Shown here piece after piece: positions 1 through 7,803 of a stretch of DNA of 64,000 nucleotides (position 1 is its first letter; each line of letters starts with the position of its first letter). The notes beneath the pieces are model-generated. The model did no database searches. It was given only the letters and a program-made list of their open reading frames with translations, and was not told where the DNA came from. Made by a program: the position numbers and the translations under genes. This DNA is from Gemmatimonadota bacterium (GTDB lineage: Bacteria > JAAXHH01), in NCBI GenBank assembly GCA_009837395.1, contig VXTP01000006.1, forward strand, positions 248,001 through 312,000. The letters are read 5' to 3'.

Positions 1-1026
1 ACCGGCATCGTCACCACGGTCCTGGGCGGCACCACGGTGCACGACGGCGAGTTCGCCACGGCAGGCTTCCTGAACGGGCCCGGCGGTCTGTCGGTCGGTC
101 CCGACGGCACATTGGTTGTCGCGGACGTCTGGAACCAGCGCATCCGGGCCATCGACCCGGAAACCGGGGTGATCCGGACGATCGCGGGAACGGGCGCACG
201 GGCCTACGGAGGCGACGGCGGTCCGGCGGTCGATGCTCATCTCGGCAACCCCCACGACGTGTCCGTGGACCGCTCCGGCCGGGTGGTCATCGCCGATACC
301 CGCCACGGCCACGTGCGGCGCGTGGACCGGGACGGCGTGATCCGAAACGTCGCGGGCGCGGCCTTCAAGTGGGACAAGGGCGACGGCGGTCCGGCTCTGA
401 GCGCGTGCCTGATGCACGTCCTTTCGGTGACCCACGGCCCCGATGACGACATATACATCGGCGACGCCGGCTGTGGCCGAATCCGGCGCATTGATGCCGG
501 AACCGGTATCATCACCACGGTGGCAGGCATCGGCCTGCACGGGTATTCGGGTGACGGCGGCCCGGCGACCCAGGCGCGAATCGGTTCGCCCACGGCCATC
601 AGCGTCGATGGGTCCGGGCACCTGTACTTCGCCGATGACCGTTACCATGTGATCCGGCGGGTGGATGGGGAATCCGGGATCATTACCACCGTGGCGGGCA
701 CGGCAAACGAGGGCTTTTCGCCCGACGGGTCGCGGGCTTCGCAGGCCGCAATTTCTTCGCCCCGGGGTCTGGCCCTCAACGTGCGGGGATGCGTGTACTT
801 CTCCGATTCGGGCAACAACCGGGTGCGTCGCATCGCGGAAAACGGCGCGCTCGAGACGGTGGTCGGCAGCGGGGACTACGGCGACTATAGCGACAACGAC
901 CGTCCGGTGCCCGCAACGGAATCACCCTTGAATGAGCCCCATGGCCTTTGTTTCTTTGGAGACGATTTCCTTATCGTCAGCGATCATGGCAACAACCGGT
1001 TGAAGGCCGTCCGGATTGGCGATTGA
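1..1026 (+). CDS. NHL-repeat beta-propeller protein (5' truncated by window edge)
   Basis: The frame is already open at base 1, before the GTG at 37, and the upstream residues (TGIVTTVLGG) fit the repeat pattern, so the gene begins outside the window. At least four repeats of the type VAGxGxxGYxGDGGPA are visible (for example IAGTGARAYGGDGGPA and VAGIGLHGYSGDGGPA), separated by about 55 residues. This is the hallmark of bacterial NHL/SMP-30-like six-bladed propellers, which are usually extracytoplasmic binding or lactonase-like proteins. No catalytic metal ligands are obvious, so the substrate is unknown. The last blade is degenerate (VVGSGDYGDYSDNDRP). A DgoD-like dehydratase follows after 113 nt in the same direction and may be co-transcribed, which would fit a role in sugar-acid or lactone use; that is inference. 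Confidence 0.85.
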   Translation, partial: TGIVTTVLGGTTVHDGEFATAGFLNGPGGLSVGPDGTLVVADVWNQRIRAIDPETGVIRTIAGTGARAYGGDGGPAVDAHLGNPHDVSVDRSGRVVIADTRHGHVRRVDRDGVIRNVAGAAFKWDKGDGGPALSACLMHVLSVTHGPDDDIYIGDAGCGRIRRIDAGTGIITTVAGIGLHGYSGDGGPATQARIGSPTAISVDGSGHLYFADDRYHVIRRVDGESGIITTVAGTANEGFSPDGSRASQAAISSPRGLALNVRGCVYFSDSGNNRVRRIAENGALETVVGSGDYGDYSDNDRPVPATESPLNEPHGLCFFGDDFLIVSDHGNNRLKAVRIGD

Positions 1027-1139
1027 GTGGGGATGCCGGTGGCGTGTCGGCCATTGAGCACGTGATGGCGGTATGGAAGACGGCCCACGTAGCACGCGAC
1101 CTGAAGCCCCGATGAACCCAGAACCAGACAGGAGAAGGA

Positions 1140-2261
1140 ATGAAGATTACCGAGATAAAGACCGCTGATGTGAAGGTGTCGTCCGGATACACGTACCACT
1201 ACGTCCGCGTATACACCGATGAGGGTGTTTACGGTACGGGGGAGACCAGTCACGTCGACCCCGGCTGGCGGGATTCTACCCGCCACATGGCGAAGATGAT
1301 CATCGGCATGGACCCCCGCGACGTGGACGCCTGCTTCGAACACATCCGCCGAAGATACATTTTCATGGGTGGCGCGGGCGGCACCTCCATATCGGCGCTG
1401 ACCGGCATCGAGATCGCGCTCTGGGACCTCGCCGGCAAGGCCCAGGGCGTACCGGTATACCGACTCCTGGGCGGCAAGTTCCGGGACCGGGTCAGGCTGT
1501 ACGTGGACAGCGCGCACGCCGACTACAACGAGCGCGCCGCGGAGGTGAAGGAACGGGGTTTCACGGCGATCAAGTTCGATCTCGACGATGCGCAGAACCC
1601 CCACAAACTGGACCCCTGGAACTGGTCGGTCACGCCCGACGAACTGAAATCGCTCGTGGACCAGGCCTACGCGATCCGGGAGGGGATCGGTCCGTCCCTC
1701 GACCTGGCCATCGATCTGCACGGCCGGTACGACGCGACGGCCGGGATGAAGATGGCCCATGAATTCGAGCCGCTGAACCTCCTGTGGCTCGAGGAACCGG
1801 TGCCGCCGGAGAACATCGATGCCCTGGCCAAGATCACCCGGGCGACAGGGACGCCCATCTGTGTCGGCGAGAACCTCTATCTCCGCCATGGATTCAGGGA
1901 CCTGCTTCAGCAGCAGGCCGCCGACATCATCATGCCGGATATCTCGAAGTGCGGGGGCCTGTCGGAATGCAGGAAGATCGCGAACATGGCCGAGATGTAC
2001 TACGTGCCCTTCGCCCCGCACAACAACTCCAGCGCGCTGAGCACGGTCGGCGACGCCCATGTCTGCGCGAGCGTACCGAACTTCCTCGTGCTCGAGTTCC
2101 ACCGGTTCGACGATCCGACGTGGGACGACGTGCTGGCGACGGAGGAGTCGGTCATCCAGGATGGACACGTGGTATTGACGGAAGCGCCCGGACTGGGCGT
2201 GGAACTGAACGAGGCGTTTCTCGCTTCGCAGATGCCGGAAGGGGAAGCGTTGTGGCAGTGA
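1140..2261 (+). CDS. D-galactonate dehydratase-like enolase-superfamily enzyme
   Basis: A 373-residue member of the mandelate racemase/muconate lactonizing enzyme family, expected to dehydrate an acid sugar through Mg-stabilised enolate chemistry in the cytoplasm. The start ATG follows a strong ribosome site (AGGAGAAGGA). The putative ligands Asp192, Glu218 and Glu244 and the putative acid/base residues His194 (DLHGRYD) and His294 (APHNNSS) have exactly the spacing I recall for E. coli DgoD (183, 185, 209, 235, 285, each shifted by 9). Lys145 (AIKFD) sits where the superfamily KxK motif lies and, as in DgoD, the second Lys is absent. This supports a galactonate-type dehydratase over a racemase, although closely related sugar acids remain possible. 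It follows the NHL propeller gene. Confidence 0.85.
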   Translation: MKITEIKTADVKVSSGYTYHYVRVYTDEGVYGTGETSHVDPGWRDSTRHMAKMIIGMDPRDVDACFEHIRRRYIFMGGAGGTSISALTGIEIALWDLAGKAQGVPVYRLLGGKFRDRVRLYVDSAHADYNERAAEVKERGFTAIKFDLDDAQNPHKLDPWNWSVTPDELKSLVDQAYAIREGIGPSLDLAIDLHGRYDATAGMKMAHEFEPLNLLWLEEPVPPENIDALAKITRATGTPICVGENLYLRHGFRDLLQQQAADIIMPDISKCGGLSECRKIANMAEMYYVPFAPHNNSSALSTVGDAHVCASVPNFLVLEFHRFDDPTWDDVLATEESVIQDGHVVLTEAPGLGVELNEAFLASQMPEGEALWQ

Positions 2262-2329
2262 GACGATCTGCCAGGGCAACCTGGTACAATGTTTGTATCG
2301 ACTAGAGATACGCAATGCGGGGAGGGAAC

Positions 2330-2719
2330 ATGCACTGGTACATTGATGTACTGAAGAAGTACACCGTATTCAGCGGAAGAGCGAGGAGGAAGGAATTCTG
2401 GATGTTTTTTCTTTTCTCCACGATCATTTCGATATTCCTCGCGGTGATTGACGAGTTTATGGGATGGCAGTTCGAGATGGATGGAGAAAGCCTTGGGTTT
2501 CTGAGTACCCTTTACTATCTAGCGGTAATCGTACCCTATCTCGCGGTGATATTTTGACGCTTGCACGATACCGAGCGCAGCGGTTGGTGGATTCTGATCG
2601 CGTTCATCCCGCTTGTCGGTGTCCTGATTCTGCTGGTGTTTCTGATCCTGCAAGGAACGAGGGGCGAGAATCGATATGGACCGGACCCTAAGGATGCTGA
2701 AGTCGCTCCGACCTGGTAG
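2330..2719 (+). pseudogene. DUF805 membrane protein interrupted by in-frame TGA
   Basis: The start at 2330 is chosen because GGGAGGG lies a few bases upstream; an ATG at 2315 is in frame but has no such site. The first part (MHWYIDVLKKYTVFSGRARR, then two hydrophobic segments) is a typical DUF805 N terminus. The frame stops at TGA 2555-2557 after LAVIF. It then continues in the same frame without another stop to 2719 with RLHDTERSGWW, a third hydrophobic segment and ENRYGPDPK, which is the standard DUF805 C-terminal half. Family members have Arg-Arg-Leu-His-Asp here, so the TGA replaces the first Arg, consistent with a CGA to TGA change. A broken gene or a sequence/strain polymorphism is the simplest reading. 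It converges on the TM2-domain gene, 6 nt away. Confidence 0.75.
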
Positions 2720-2725
2720 ACCAGA

Positions 2726-3049
2726 TCAGGCTCTGGACTGGACAATACTGTCCCGGACCTGACGCATGAGCTCGCTGTTATTGAGCCGGGTCGCATCCAT
2801 GATCAGGAACCAGTCGATGATCGTCCAGATGAATAACCCGCCGAGGGTCAGTAACTTGGCGATGCCGAGGCCGATATCGCCAATGTAGAATCGGTCGACA
2901 CCGAGCGAACCGCCGATGATACTGATCGCGAGGGCCGTTCTGGGGTCTTTTCGCCGGGTTGCGAACTGCACGTCGAACTGCAACTGTTCTCCGTTCGCCA
3001 GATCTTGTTTTGCCAGGTTCGCTTCCCGTAATTCCTGTTCATTGGACAT
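2726..3049 (-). CDS. TM2 domain-containing membrane protein
   Basis: A 107-residue protein. The ATG at 3049 is preferred over the longer frame because GGGAG precedes it at proper spacing. The N-terminal 45 residues are polar (MSNEQELREANLAKQDLANG). The rest is a TM2 domain: a basic turn (RRKDPRTALAISIIGG), the characteristic GVDRFYIGDIGLGIAKL segment and a second helix (GLFIWTIIDWFLIMD). TM2 proteins are two-helix membrane proteins, often near other small envelope proteins, with no assigned biochemical function in bacteria. It is convergent with the broken DUF805 gene and divergent from the oxidoreductase at 3229. Confidence 0.85.
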   Translation of the reverse strand: MSNEQELREANLAKQDLANGEQLQFDVQFATRRKDPRTALAISIIGGSLGVDRFYIGDIGLGIAKLLTLGGLFIWTIIDWFLIMDATRLNNSELMRQVRDSIVQSRA

Positions 3050-3130
3050 TGCATGATCTCCCGTGGTTTGTGGTTCGGTGTCTAGGACGGCACGAACTAC
3101 GCCCTGATCACGAACAGTTTGCATAAGGCC

Positions 3131-3160
3131 TTGAACACTTGACCATCGAGTAGTTATAGT
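3131..3160 (+). promoter_or_regulatory. Candidate sigma70-type promoter for the 3229 gene
   Basis: TTGAAC (3131-3136) and TATAGT (3155-3160) are separated by 18 nt and lie about 70 nt upstream of the oxidoreductase start, in the divergent spacer between it and the TM2 gene. Only sequence resemblance supports this. Confidence 0.35.
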
Positions 3161-3228
3161 ACCTGTCATATATTGGACAAGCGAATTCGCATATAAGTTT
3201 CCTTCTGCAAACCACGAAAGGACAAACC

Positions 3229-4227
3229 ATGATCAGGGTGGGTTCTATCGGACTTGGCGGCATGGGTTCGCATCAGGCCAGGGCATTTAACGGGGTTGAG
3301 GGTTGCAAGCTGGTCGCGGGCGCCGATCCGTCCCCGGAAATGCGGGCGCGTTTTGCTGAGACCTACCCGGGCGCGAAGCTGTTTGATTCCACGGAGGCCA
3401 TCGTCAACAGCGGTGAGGTGGACGCCGTCGTGATCGCCGTGCCGACCGGCTTGCACTGCGCCGCGGCAATGACGGCACTCGATGCGGGCATCCCGGTGCT
3501 GGTGGAAAAGCCCATGGCCCGCACGGTGGAGGAATGCCGTCGGCTTAACGAAGCGGCGGATCGCAATAACACCTTCATCATGGTCGCCCACTGCCGCCGT
3601 TTCGACCCTCACTGGAAGTCCTGGGGCGCGTACGTGGCCTCGGGACAGCTGGGGTCGCCCATCCTCTGGCGCAACGCCATGGCCGGGTTCGGTCCCGGAC
3701 GGTGGTACATGGACCACGACATGGGGGGCGGACCGCTGATGGACGGCGCCGTCCACAACTACGACTTCGCGAATTTCCTCTTCGGCGATCCCGAGAGCGT
3801 CCTTTCCAGTTCAATCGACCTGGAACCCGAGTCATCCGCCCTGGACACCTGTTCCGCCATCGTGCGCTACGGGAACGGCAACCAGTTGCTCATGTCATGG
3901 AGCTGGGCGGCCCGGGGCAACGGGCTGCACGACATCATCGGGCCGAAGGGGTTCATTCAGTTCGGCACCGGGGATCTGCCCGATCCGGAAGACGCCGATC
4001 CCCACCAGTACTGCTGCTTCACGGACCGTGAAGGCGAACAGACCCTGATCAAGGCGAAATCCGAACCCGACATGTACGCCTTCCAGGCCGAGCATTTCCT
4101 GTCCTGCGTACGCGGAGACGTCACCTGTCTGTCGCCGGGCACGGAGGCGATCAAGGCCATTGCCGTGGCGGATGCGATCCTGCAGGCCGGACCCGGAGGA
4201 GAAGCGCGGGAGGTGGTCTGGACGTGA
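3229..4227 (+). CDS. Gfo/Idh/MocA family NAD(P)-dependent oxidoreductase
   Basis: A 332-residue cytoplasmic dehydrogenase of the glucose-fructose oxidoreductase/inositol dehydrogenase family. The N-terminal Rossmann fold has GLGGMG at residues 7-12, and the family's EKPMA nucleotide/substrate-binding motif follows the fifth strand. The C-terminal half contains MGGGPLMDGAVHNYD, which carries the conserved catalytic-region Asp and His of the family. The length is normal. The start is ATG 3229 with AAAGGAC upstream. It is likely to oxidise a sugar, inositol or sugar acid; the substrate cannot be told from sequence. A GC-rich repetitive spacer follows. Confidence 0.9.
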   Translation: MIRVGSIGLGGMGSHQARAFNGVEGCKLVAGADPSPEMRARFAETYPGAKLFDSTEAIVNSGEVDAVVIAVPTGLHCAAAMTALDAGIPVLVEKPMARTVEECRRLNEAADRNNTFIMVAHCRRFDPHWKSWGAYVASGQLGSPILWRNAMAGFGPGRWYMDHDMGGGPLMDGAVHNYDFANFLFGDPESVLSSSIDLEPESSALDTCSAIVRYGNGNQLLMSWSWAARGNGLHDIIGPKGFIQFGTGDLPDPEDADPHQYCCFTDREGEQTLIKAKSEPDMYAFQAEHFLSCVRGDVTCLSPGTEAIKAIAVADAILQAGPGGEAREVVWT

Positions 4228-4230
4228 CGG

Positions 4231-4300
4231 ACCAGCATAGCCCGGCCTGGTCCGGCCGGCATAGCCCGGCTCGTCATAGCCTGGTCCGACCAGGCCGGCC
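4231..4300. repeat. GC-rich spacer with inverted and direct repeats
   Basis: Just after the oxidoreductase stop, the motif CATAGCC followed by CGG or TGG occurs three times. CGGCCTGGTC (4243-4252) is the exact inverted complement of GACCAGGCCG (4288-4297). A tight palindrome CCTGGTC-C-GACCAGG spans 4280-4294. No T-run follows, so a classical intrinsic terminator is not clear; it could be a terminator-like hairpin or a REP-type element. Confidence 0.5.
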
Positions 4301-4404
4301 CGTTCCGGATATCGCATTCACACCATCCCGCTCGATATCGCGTGCACTTGCTTTTTTGCTGCATCATTTCAACATGAATTCACCCAATCCACGGGGATAA
4401 CCAC

Positions 4405-4857
4405 ATGAACAGACTGATGTGCTTCCTTACGAAGAATCTCGGCATGACCGACCTCGGCCTGCTCATCATCCGCATCGTGATCGGATTCAGCATGGCGGCC
4501 TATCACGGATGGGGCAAGATTTCCAATCCCGGGCGCTGGGCCGCCATCGGCGGCAACATGGAACTGGTCGGCATCAGTTTCCTCCCGGCGTTCTGGGGTT
4601 TCATGGCCGGGTTTGCGGAGTTTTTCTGCTCGATCCTCGTGATGCTCGGCGTGTTCTTCCGGCCCGCGACGACGTTGCTCGCGCTCACCATGCTAATGGC
4701 CATGCTGCGTCACCTGTCGCTGCCGGCGGATGATCCGGCTTCGGGACTCAACGGCGCATCGCACGCCATGGAACTCTGCGCCGTGTACATCGCCCTCTGG
4801 TTTGCCGGTCCGGGCAAGTACAGCCTGATGCCGGGTACCCCGAAAGACCAGGCCTAG
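4405..4857 (+). CDS. DoxX family membrane protein
   Basis: A 150-residue integral membrane protein with four predicted helices. It shows the DoxX/DoxD-like pattern: an N-terminal helix LGLLIIRIVIGFSMAAYHGW, a short loop with GWGKISNP, a second helix around FWGFMAGFAEFFCSI, a third around PATTLLALTMLMAML and a C-terminal helix AMELCAVYIALWFAG. The family includes putative quinone- or thiosulfate-linked subunits and stress-related membrane proteins; a specific role cannot be assigned. The start ATG 4405 follows GGGGATAACC. A phosphoesterase lies 35 nt downstream and may share the transcript. Confidence 0.85.
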   Translation: MNRLMCFLTKNLGMTDLGLLIIRIVIGFSMAAYHGWGKISNPGRWAAIGGNMELVGISFLPAFWGFMAGFAEFFCSILVMLGVFFRPATTLLALTMLMAMLRHLSLPADDPASGLNGASHAMELCAVYIALWFAGPGKYSLMPGTPKDQA

Positions 4858-4892
4858 CGGCCCCGGAGCATACGAAACGGACGCGGAGGTCC

Positions 4893-5366
4893 ATGAGACA
4901 GAACGTCGAGATAGGGGTGATTTCAGATACCCACGGCCTGTTGCGGCCGGAGGCCCTGGACGCGCTGGATGGGGTGGAAAGGATCATTCACGGAGGGGAC
5001 GTGGGCGGCGAAGACATTCTGGACGACCTGTCTGCGATCGCACCGGTAACCGTCGTGCGGGGGAACACGGACTACCAGCCCTGGGCGGCGCGCCTGCCGG
5101 TGACCGAACTGCTGGAGGTTGGGGGCCGGACCATCTACGTGGTCCACGATATCGAAGACCTGAACGTGGATCCGGCCGCGGTAGGAATCGATGTGGTCAT
5201 TTACGGCCATTCCCACCGGCCGGTATGGGACCAGCGCGGCGACGGGGTATGGCAACTCAATCCCGGTTCCGCGGGACCCCGCCGTTTCAGTCTTCCCGTC
5301 TCGGTTGCCCGTTTACAGGTATCGACAAAGTATATACGCGGTGAGATCAAGTACCTGGAGGTCTAG
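4893..5366 (+). CDS. YfcE/MJ0936-type metallophosphoesterase
   Basis: A 157-residue single-domain calcineurin-like phosphodiesterase. The metal-binding blocks appear in order: VISDTHG (Asp-x-His), HGGDVGG, VRGNTDY (GNxD) and YGHSHRP (GHxH), followed by NPGSAGPRR, the usual C-terminal block of the YfcE group. Family members hydrolyse phosphodiesters with Mn or another divalent metal in the cytoplasm; the physiological substrate is unknown. The start at ATG 4893 is preceded by GGAGGTCC. It follows the DoxX gene at short distance and converges on the enolase-superfamily gene at 5429. Confidence 0.92.
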   Translation: MRQNVEIGVISDTHGLLRPEALDALDGVERIIHGGDVGGEDILDDLSAIAPVTVVRGNTDYQPWAARLPVTELLEVGGRTIYVVHDIEDLNVDPAAVGIDVVIYGHSHRPVWDQRGDGVWQLNPGSAGPRRFSLPVSVARLQVSTKYIRGEIKYLEV

Positions 5367-5428
5367 TTCGCGGGCTGTCGTTTCTTGCGACGGGTGACGG
5401 CAAGCGGCTGCGGGCGGCAAATTCGGTA

Positions 5429-6556
5429 TCAGTATTCGGCCACGGTCATGGCCTCGAAGCGTTTGGAATCCCACTCCGCGCCCCAGCCCGGACCATCGGG
5501 CGGCACGATGTGGCCGTCCACTATGAGCGGCTTGTTGACCATGCCCCAGGTGCTGGCCGTATCTACGAATCCGTGGGCTCCGGTCTCGTAGAAACCGGTG
5601 TTGTCGATACAACATCCGAGATGGGCGTGGACGAGTCCGAAGAGGCCGCCCTCGGCGTTCAACTCGATGTTGGTGTCGTACATCTCGGCGAAATGGGCCA
5701 TCTTGAGGACCTGCGTGGTCCCGTGCCGTGCGTTGGCGCGCAGCAGGTCGGTCGCCCCTGAGATCAGCCGCTGGGTCGAAATGCCCAGGTCGTGCATCAG
5801 CGTTTCGTTCCCCATCACCGGTATGGTCAACTCCCGGCACAGTTCCCGGTACTGATGCTCCTTGTGTTCGTGCATCGGTTCTTCCAGCCAGACGAAATCC
5901 AGTTCCTCCATGACCCGTCCCACCTCGATGGCTTCCTGCAGCGTGTAGGAACAGACCGGGTCGTTCAGCAGCAGGTAGTCGGGGCCGACGATCCTCCGGA
6001 CTTCCCTGAAGATCGGGATGTCCGCCTTGCCGCCCTTGTAGGTGTGGAACTTGTAGGCGTTCACGCCGTATTCCCTGCCGTCTTCGATCATCTGCAGGTA
6101 GGTCCCGATATCGGAATCTCCACCGGTCAGATACGCCGGGAACCGGTCCCGGACCCGGCCGATCAGGGCGTAGACCGGCAGGCCCGCCTTCTTGCCCGCG
6201 ATGTCCCACAGGCAATTGTCGAAGTCCCCGAACCATCCGGGTTTCTGGTAGAGCCAGCGCGTGCCCTTGTGCAGCAGTTGGAACAGCTCTTCGCGGTTCA
6301 GCGGGTTCTTGCCCATCACCTGCGTCCGCAGGATCTCCACCTGCTCGCCGTCCATCGTGGTCGTGCACGTGCCTTCTATGCCCTCATCGGTCTCGACCCG
6401 GATGAAGTGCTGACGGAGCTTTCCGGTTTTGGGGTGGGATCTGCTGCCGTGGGTATACTGCGTGCGCCTCAGGCCGGGGACCTGCTTCAATACGTGATAG
6501 TACTGCGGCTGGTCGGGGTCTTCGAGTACGAATAGCCTGATGCCGGTGATTTTCAT
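5429..6556 (-). CDS. Mandelate racemase/muconate lactonizing enzyme family protein
   Basis: A 375-residue enolase-superfamily enzyme beginning MKITGIRLFVLED. Recognisable barrel motifs are AYKFHTYKG (strand 2 Lys region), LLNDPV (first carboxylate), FVWLEEPMHEH (second), VMGNETLM (third) and ELNAEGG near the end of the barrel. The motifs differ from the DgoD-like paralogue at 1140, so another acid-sugar or carboxylate substrate is likely. The start ATG overlaps the stop of the upstream fatty acid desaturase by 4 nt (ATGA), so the two are translationally coupled at the end of a minus-strand run. The biochemical reaction is not determined. Confidence 0.87.
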   Translation of the reverse strand: MKITGIRLFVLEDPDQPQYYHVLKQVPGLRRTQYTHGSRSHPKTGKLRQHFIRVETDEGIEGTCTTTMDGEQVEILRTQVMGKNPLNREELFQLLHKGTRWLYQKPGWFGDFDNCLWDIAGKKAGLPVYALIGRVRDRFPAYLTGGDSDIGTYLQMIEDGREYGVNAYKFHTYKGGKADIPIFREVRRIVGPDYLLLNDPVCSYTLQEAIEVGRVMEELDFVWLEEPMHEHKEHQYRELCRELTIPVMGNETLMHDLGISTQRLISGATDLLRANARHGTTQVLKMAHFAEMYDTNIELNAEGGLFGLVHAHLGCCIDNTGFYETGAHGFVDTASTWGMVNKPLIVDGHIVPPDGPGWGAEWDSKRFEAMTVAEY

Positions 6557-7773
6557 GCGGATTTACGAGGTGCCGGAGGGGTCTCGGGTGCGGGTGATGA
6601 TCCGGTCGCCGGAAGTTCGGCGATGAACTGGTAATCGGGCTCCACCGCCTGGCGGTCCATGATCTGGATGATCTGCTTCCAGGTTTCCCATAACCCACTG
6701 GTGCAGTAGGGCATTTCGTGCTTGATGAGCCGGTGAAGCCTGCCCAGTTTGTAGCAGGGAACCGCGGCGTACATATGGTGTTCGGTATGGTAGTTCATGT
6801 GCCAGTACAGGAACTGCAGGACGGGGTTGATATAGAAGGTCCTGCAGCACAGGCGAAAGTCCGGGATTTCGTCCTGCAGGCCCACGTGCTGGGTCGCGTT
6901 GCACAGGAACTGCAGCCACGCGCCGATCATCTTCGGAAAGGTGATGACCAGGGGCACGACCCAGAGACCGAAGAGGAGGGACACGCCGGCAATCAGGACG
7001 TGGCCGGTGAACATCACCCTTTCCCAGTTTGTATAGGCACGGCGCCGCTCCGGGTCGCTTTCCGGAAAAAGCTCCTGTGACCACTTATCATCCGGTATCT
7101 TGCCCGCGACGGCCGCCAGCCTGCCCTTTACCAGGTCGTAGGGATAACGGTAGTTGACGATCGACGACTTCCACAGGTTCCGCATGTCGAACTTCGCGGG
7201 AAGGACCACCTCCTGGTCGTCCGGGTGGTGCAGCGTATACTTGTGGTGTTCGGTGTGGCTCGCCCAGAAGTGGTGGTGGTTGTGCCATCCCAGGAAGGAA
7301 TACACGCGGAGGAAGAAGCGGTTCAGCCAACGGGTCCTGAAGACGGAATCATGGACCAGTTCGTGAAAGCCGTTGACCAGGAAATGCCAGAAATGGCCGT
7401 TGATGAATACCAGGAGTATCGTAATATACCACGGCCAGTAGAGGGAGGAGTAGATGGCGGCGCCGGCGCCGGCGGCCAGGACGGCGAGGTAGCCCAGGGT
7501 CTGCACGAATCCCAGGAAATCGCTGCGTTTGTTGAGGCTGGCCAGTTGTTCCCGCGTGACGCGGCACCGGTACCACTTCACGCGCTTCTTCGGGGGCGGC
7601 GCGTTGTACTGAGGTCCCTCGGTCAGCACTTCCTCGTCGGAAAGCACGGTGTGATCCGGACCGACGACTTCCGGGGAGTCGCCCGATTCGCTGGAAGATT
7701 CAACCGGTCCGCTGATGTGCTTGTCCGTTTCGCTCACGATTTCATCCCGCATCAACGATGTGGTGGGGAACAT
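6553..7773 (-). CDS. Membrane fatty acid desaturase
   Basis: A 406-residue di-iron integral membrane desaturase/hydroxylase. The three histidine boxes are present: HELVHDSVF, HNHHHFWASHTEHH and NYHTEHHMY, separated by hydrophobic helix pairs (for example LGYLAVLAAGAGAAIYSSLY and HVLIAGVSLLFGLW). The N-terminal 70 residues are acidic and polar with no counterpart in minimal desaturases. The C terminus is a Pro/Ala-rich tail. The family introduces double bonds or hydroxyls into fatty acyl chains, or acts on carotenoid-like lipids. It sits 30 nt downstream of an esterase gene and overlaps the following enolase-superfamily gene, which hints at a shared catabolic substrate rather than housekeeping lipid modification. 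Confidence 0.88.
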   Translation of the reverse strand: MFPTTSLMRDEIVSETDKHISGPVESSSESGDSPEVVGPDHTVLSDEEVLTEGPQYNAPPPKKRVKWYRCRVTREQLASLNKRSDFLGFVQTLGYLAVLAAGAGAAIYSSLYWPWYITILLVFINGHFWHFLVNGFHELVHDSVFRTRWLNRFFLRVYSFLGWHNHHHFWASHTEHHKYTLHHPDDQEVVLPAKFDMRNLWKSSIVNYRYPYDLVKGRLAAVAGKIPDDKWSQELFPESDPERRRAYTNWERVMFTGHVLIAGVSLLFGLWVVPLVITFPKMIGAWLQFLCNATQHVGLQDEIPDFRLCCRTFYINPVLQFLYWHMNYHTEHHMYAAVPCYKLGRLHRLIKHEMPYCTSGLWETWKQIIQIMDRQAVEPDYQFIAELPATGSSPAPETPPAPRKSA

Positions 7774-7803
7774 GGTGAAGGTAAGGTCGGTCTGCCATGA
7801 TCG

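Noticed and set aside
2555-2557. Second possible selenocysteine TGA (DUF805 gene)
   Set aside because: The family has Arg, not Cys, at this site, and no SECIS-like stem was noticed downstream; nonsense mutation is simpler.
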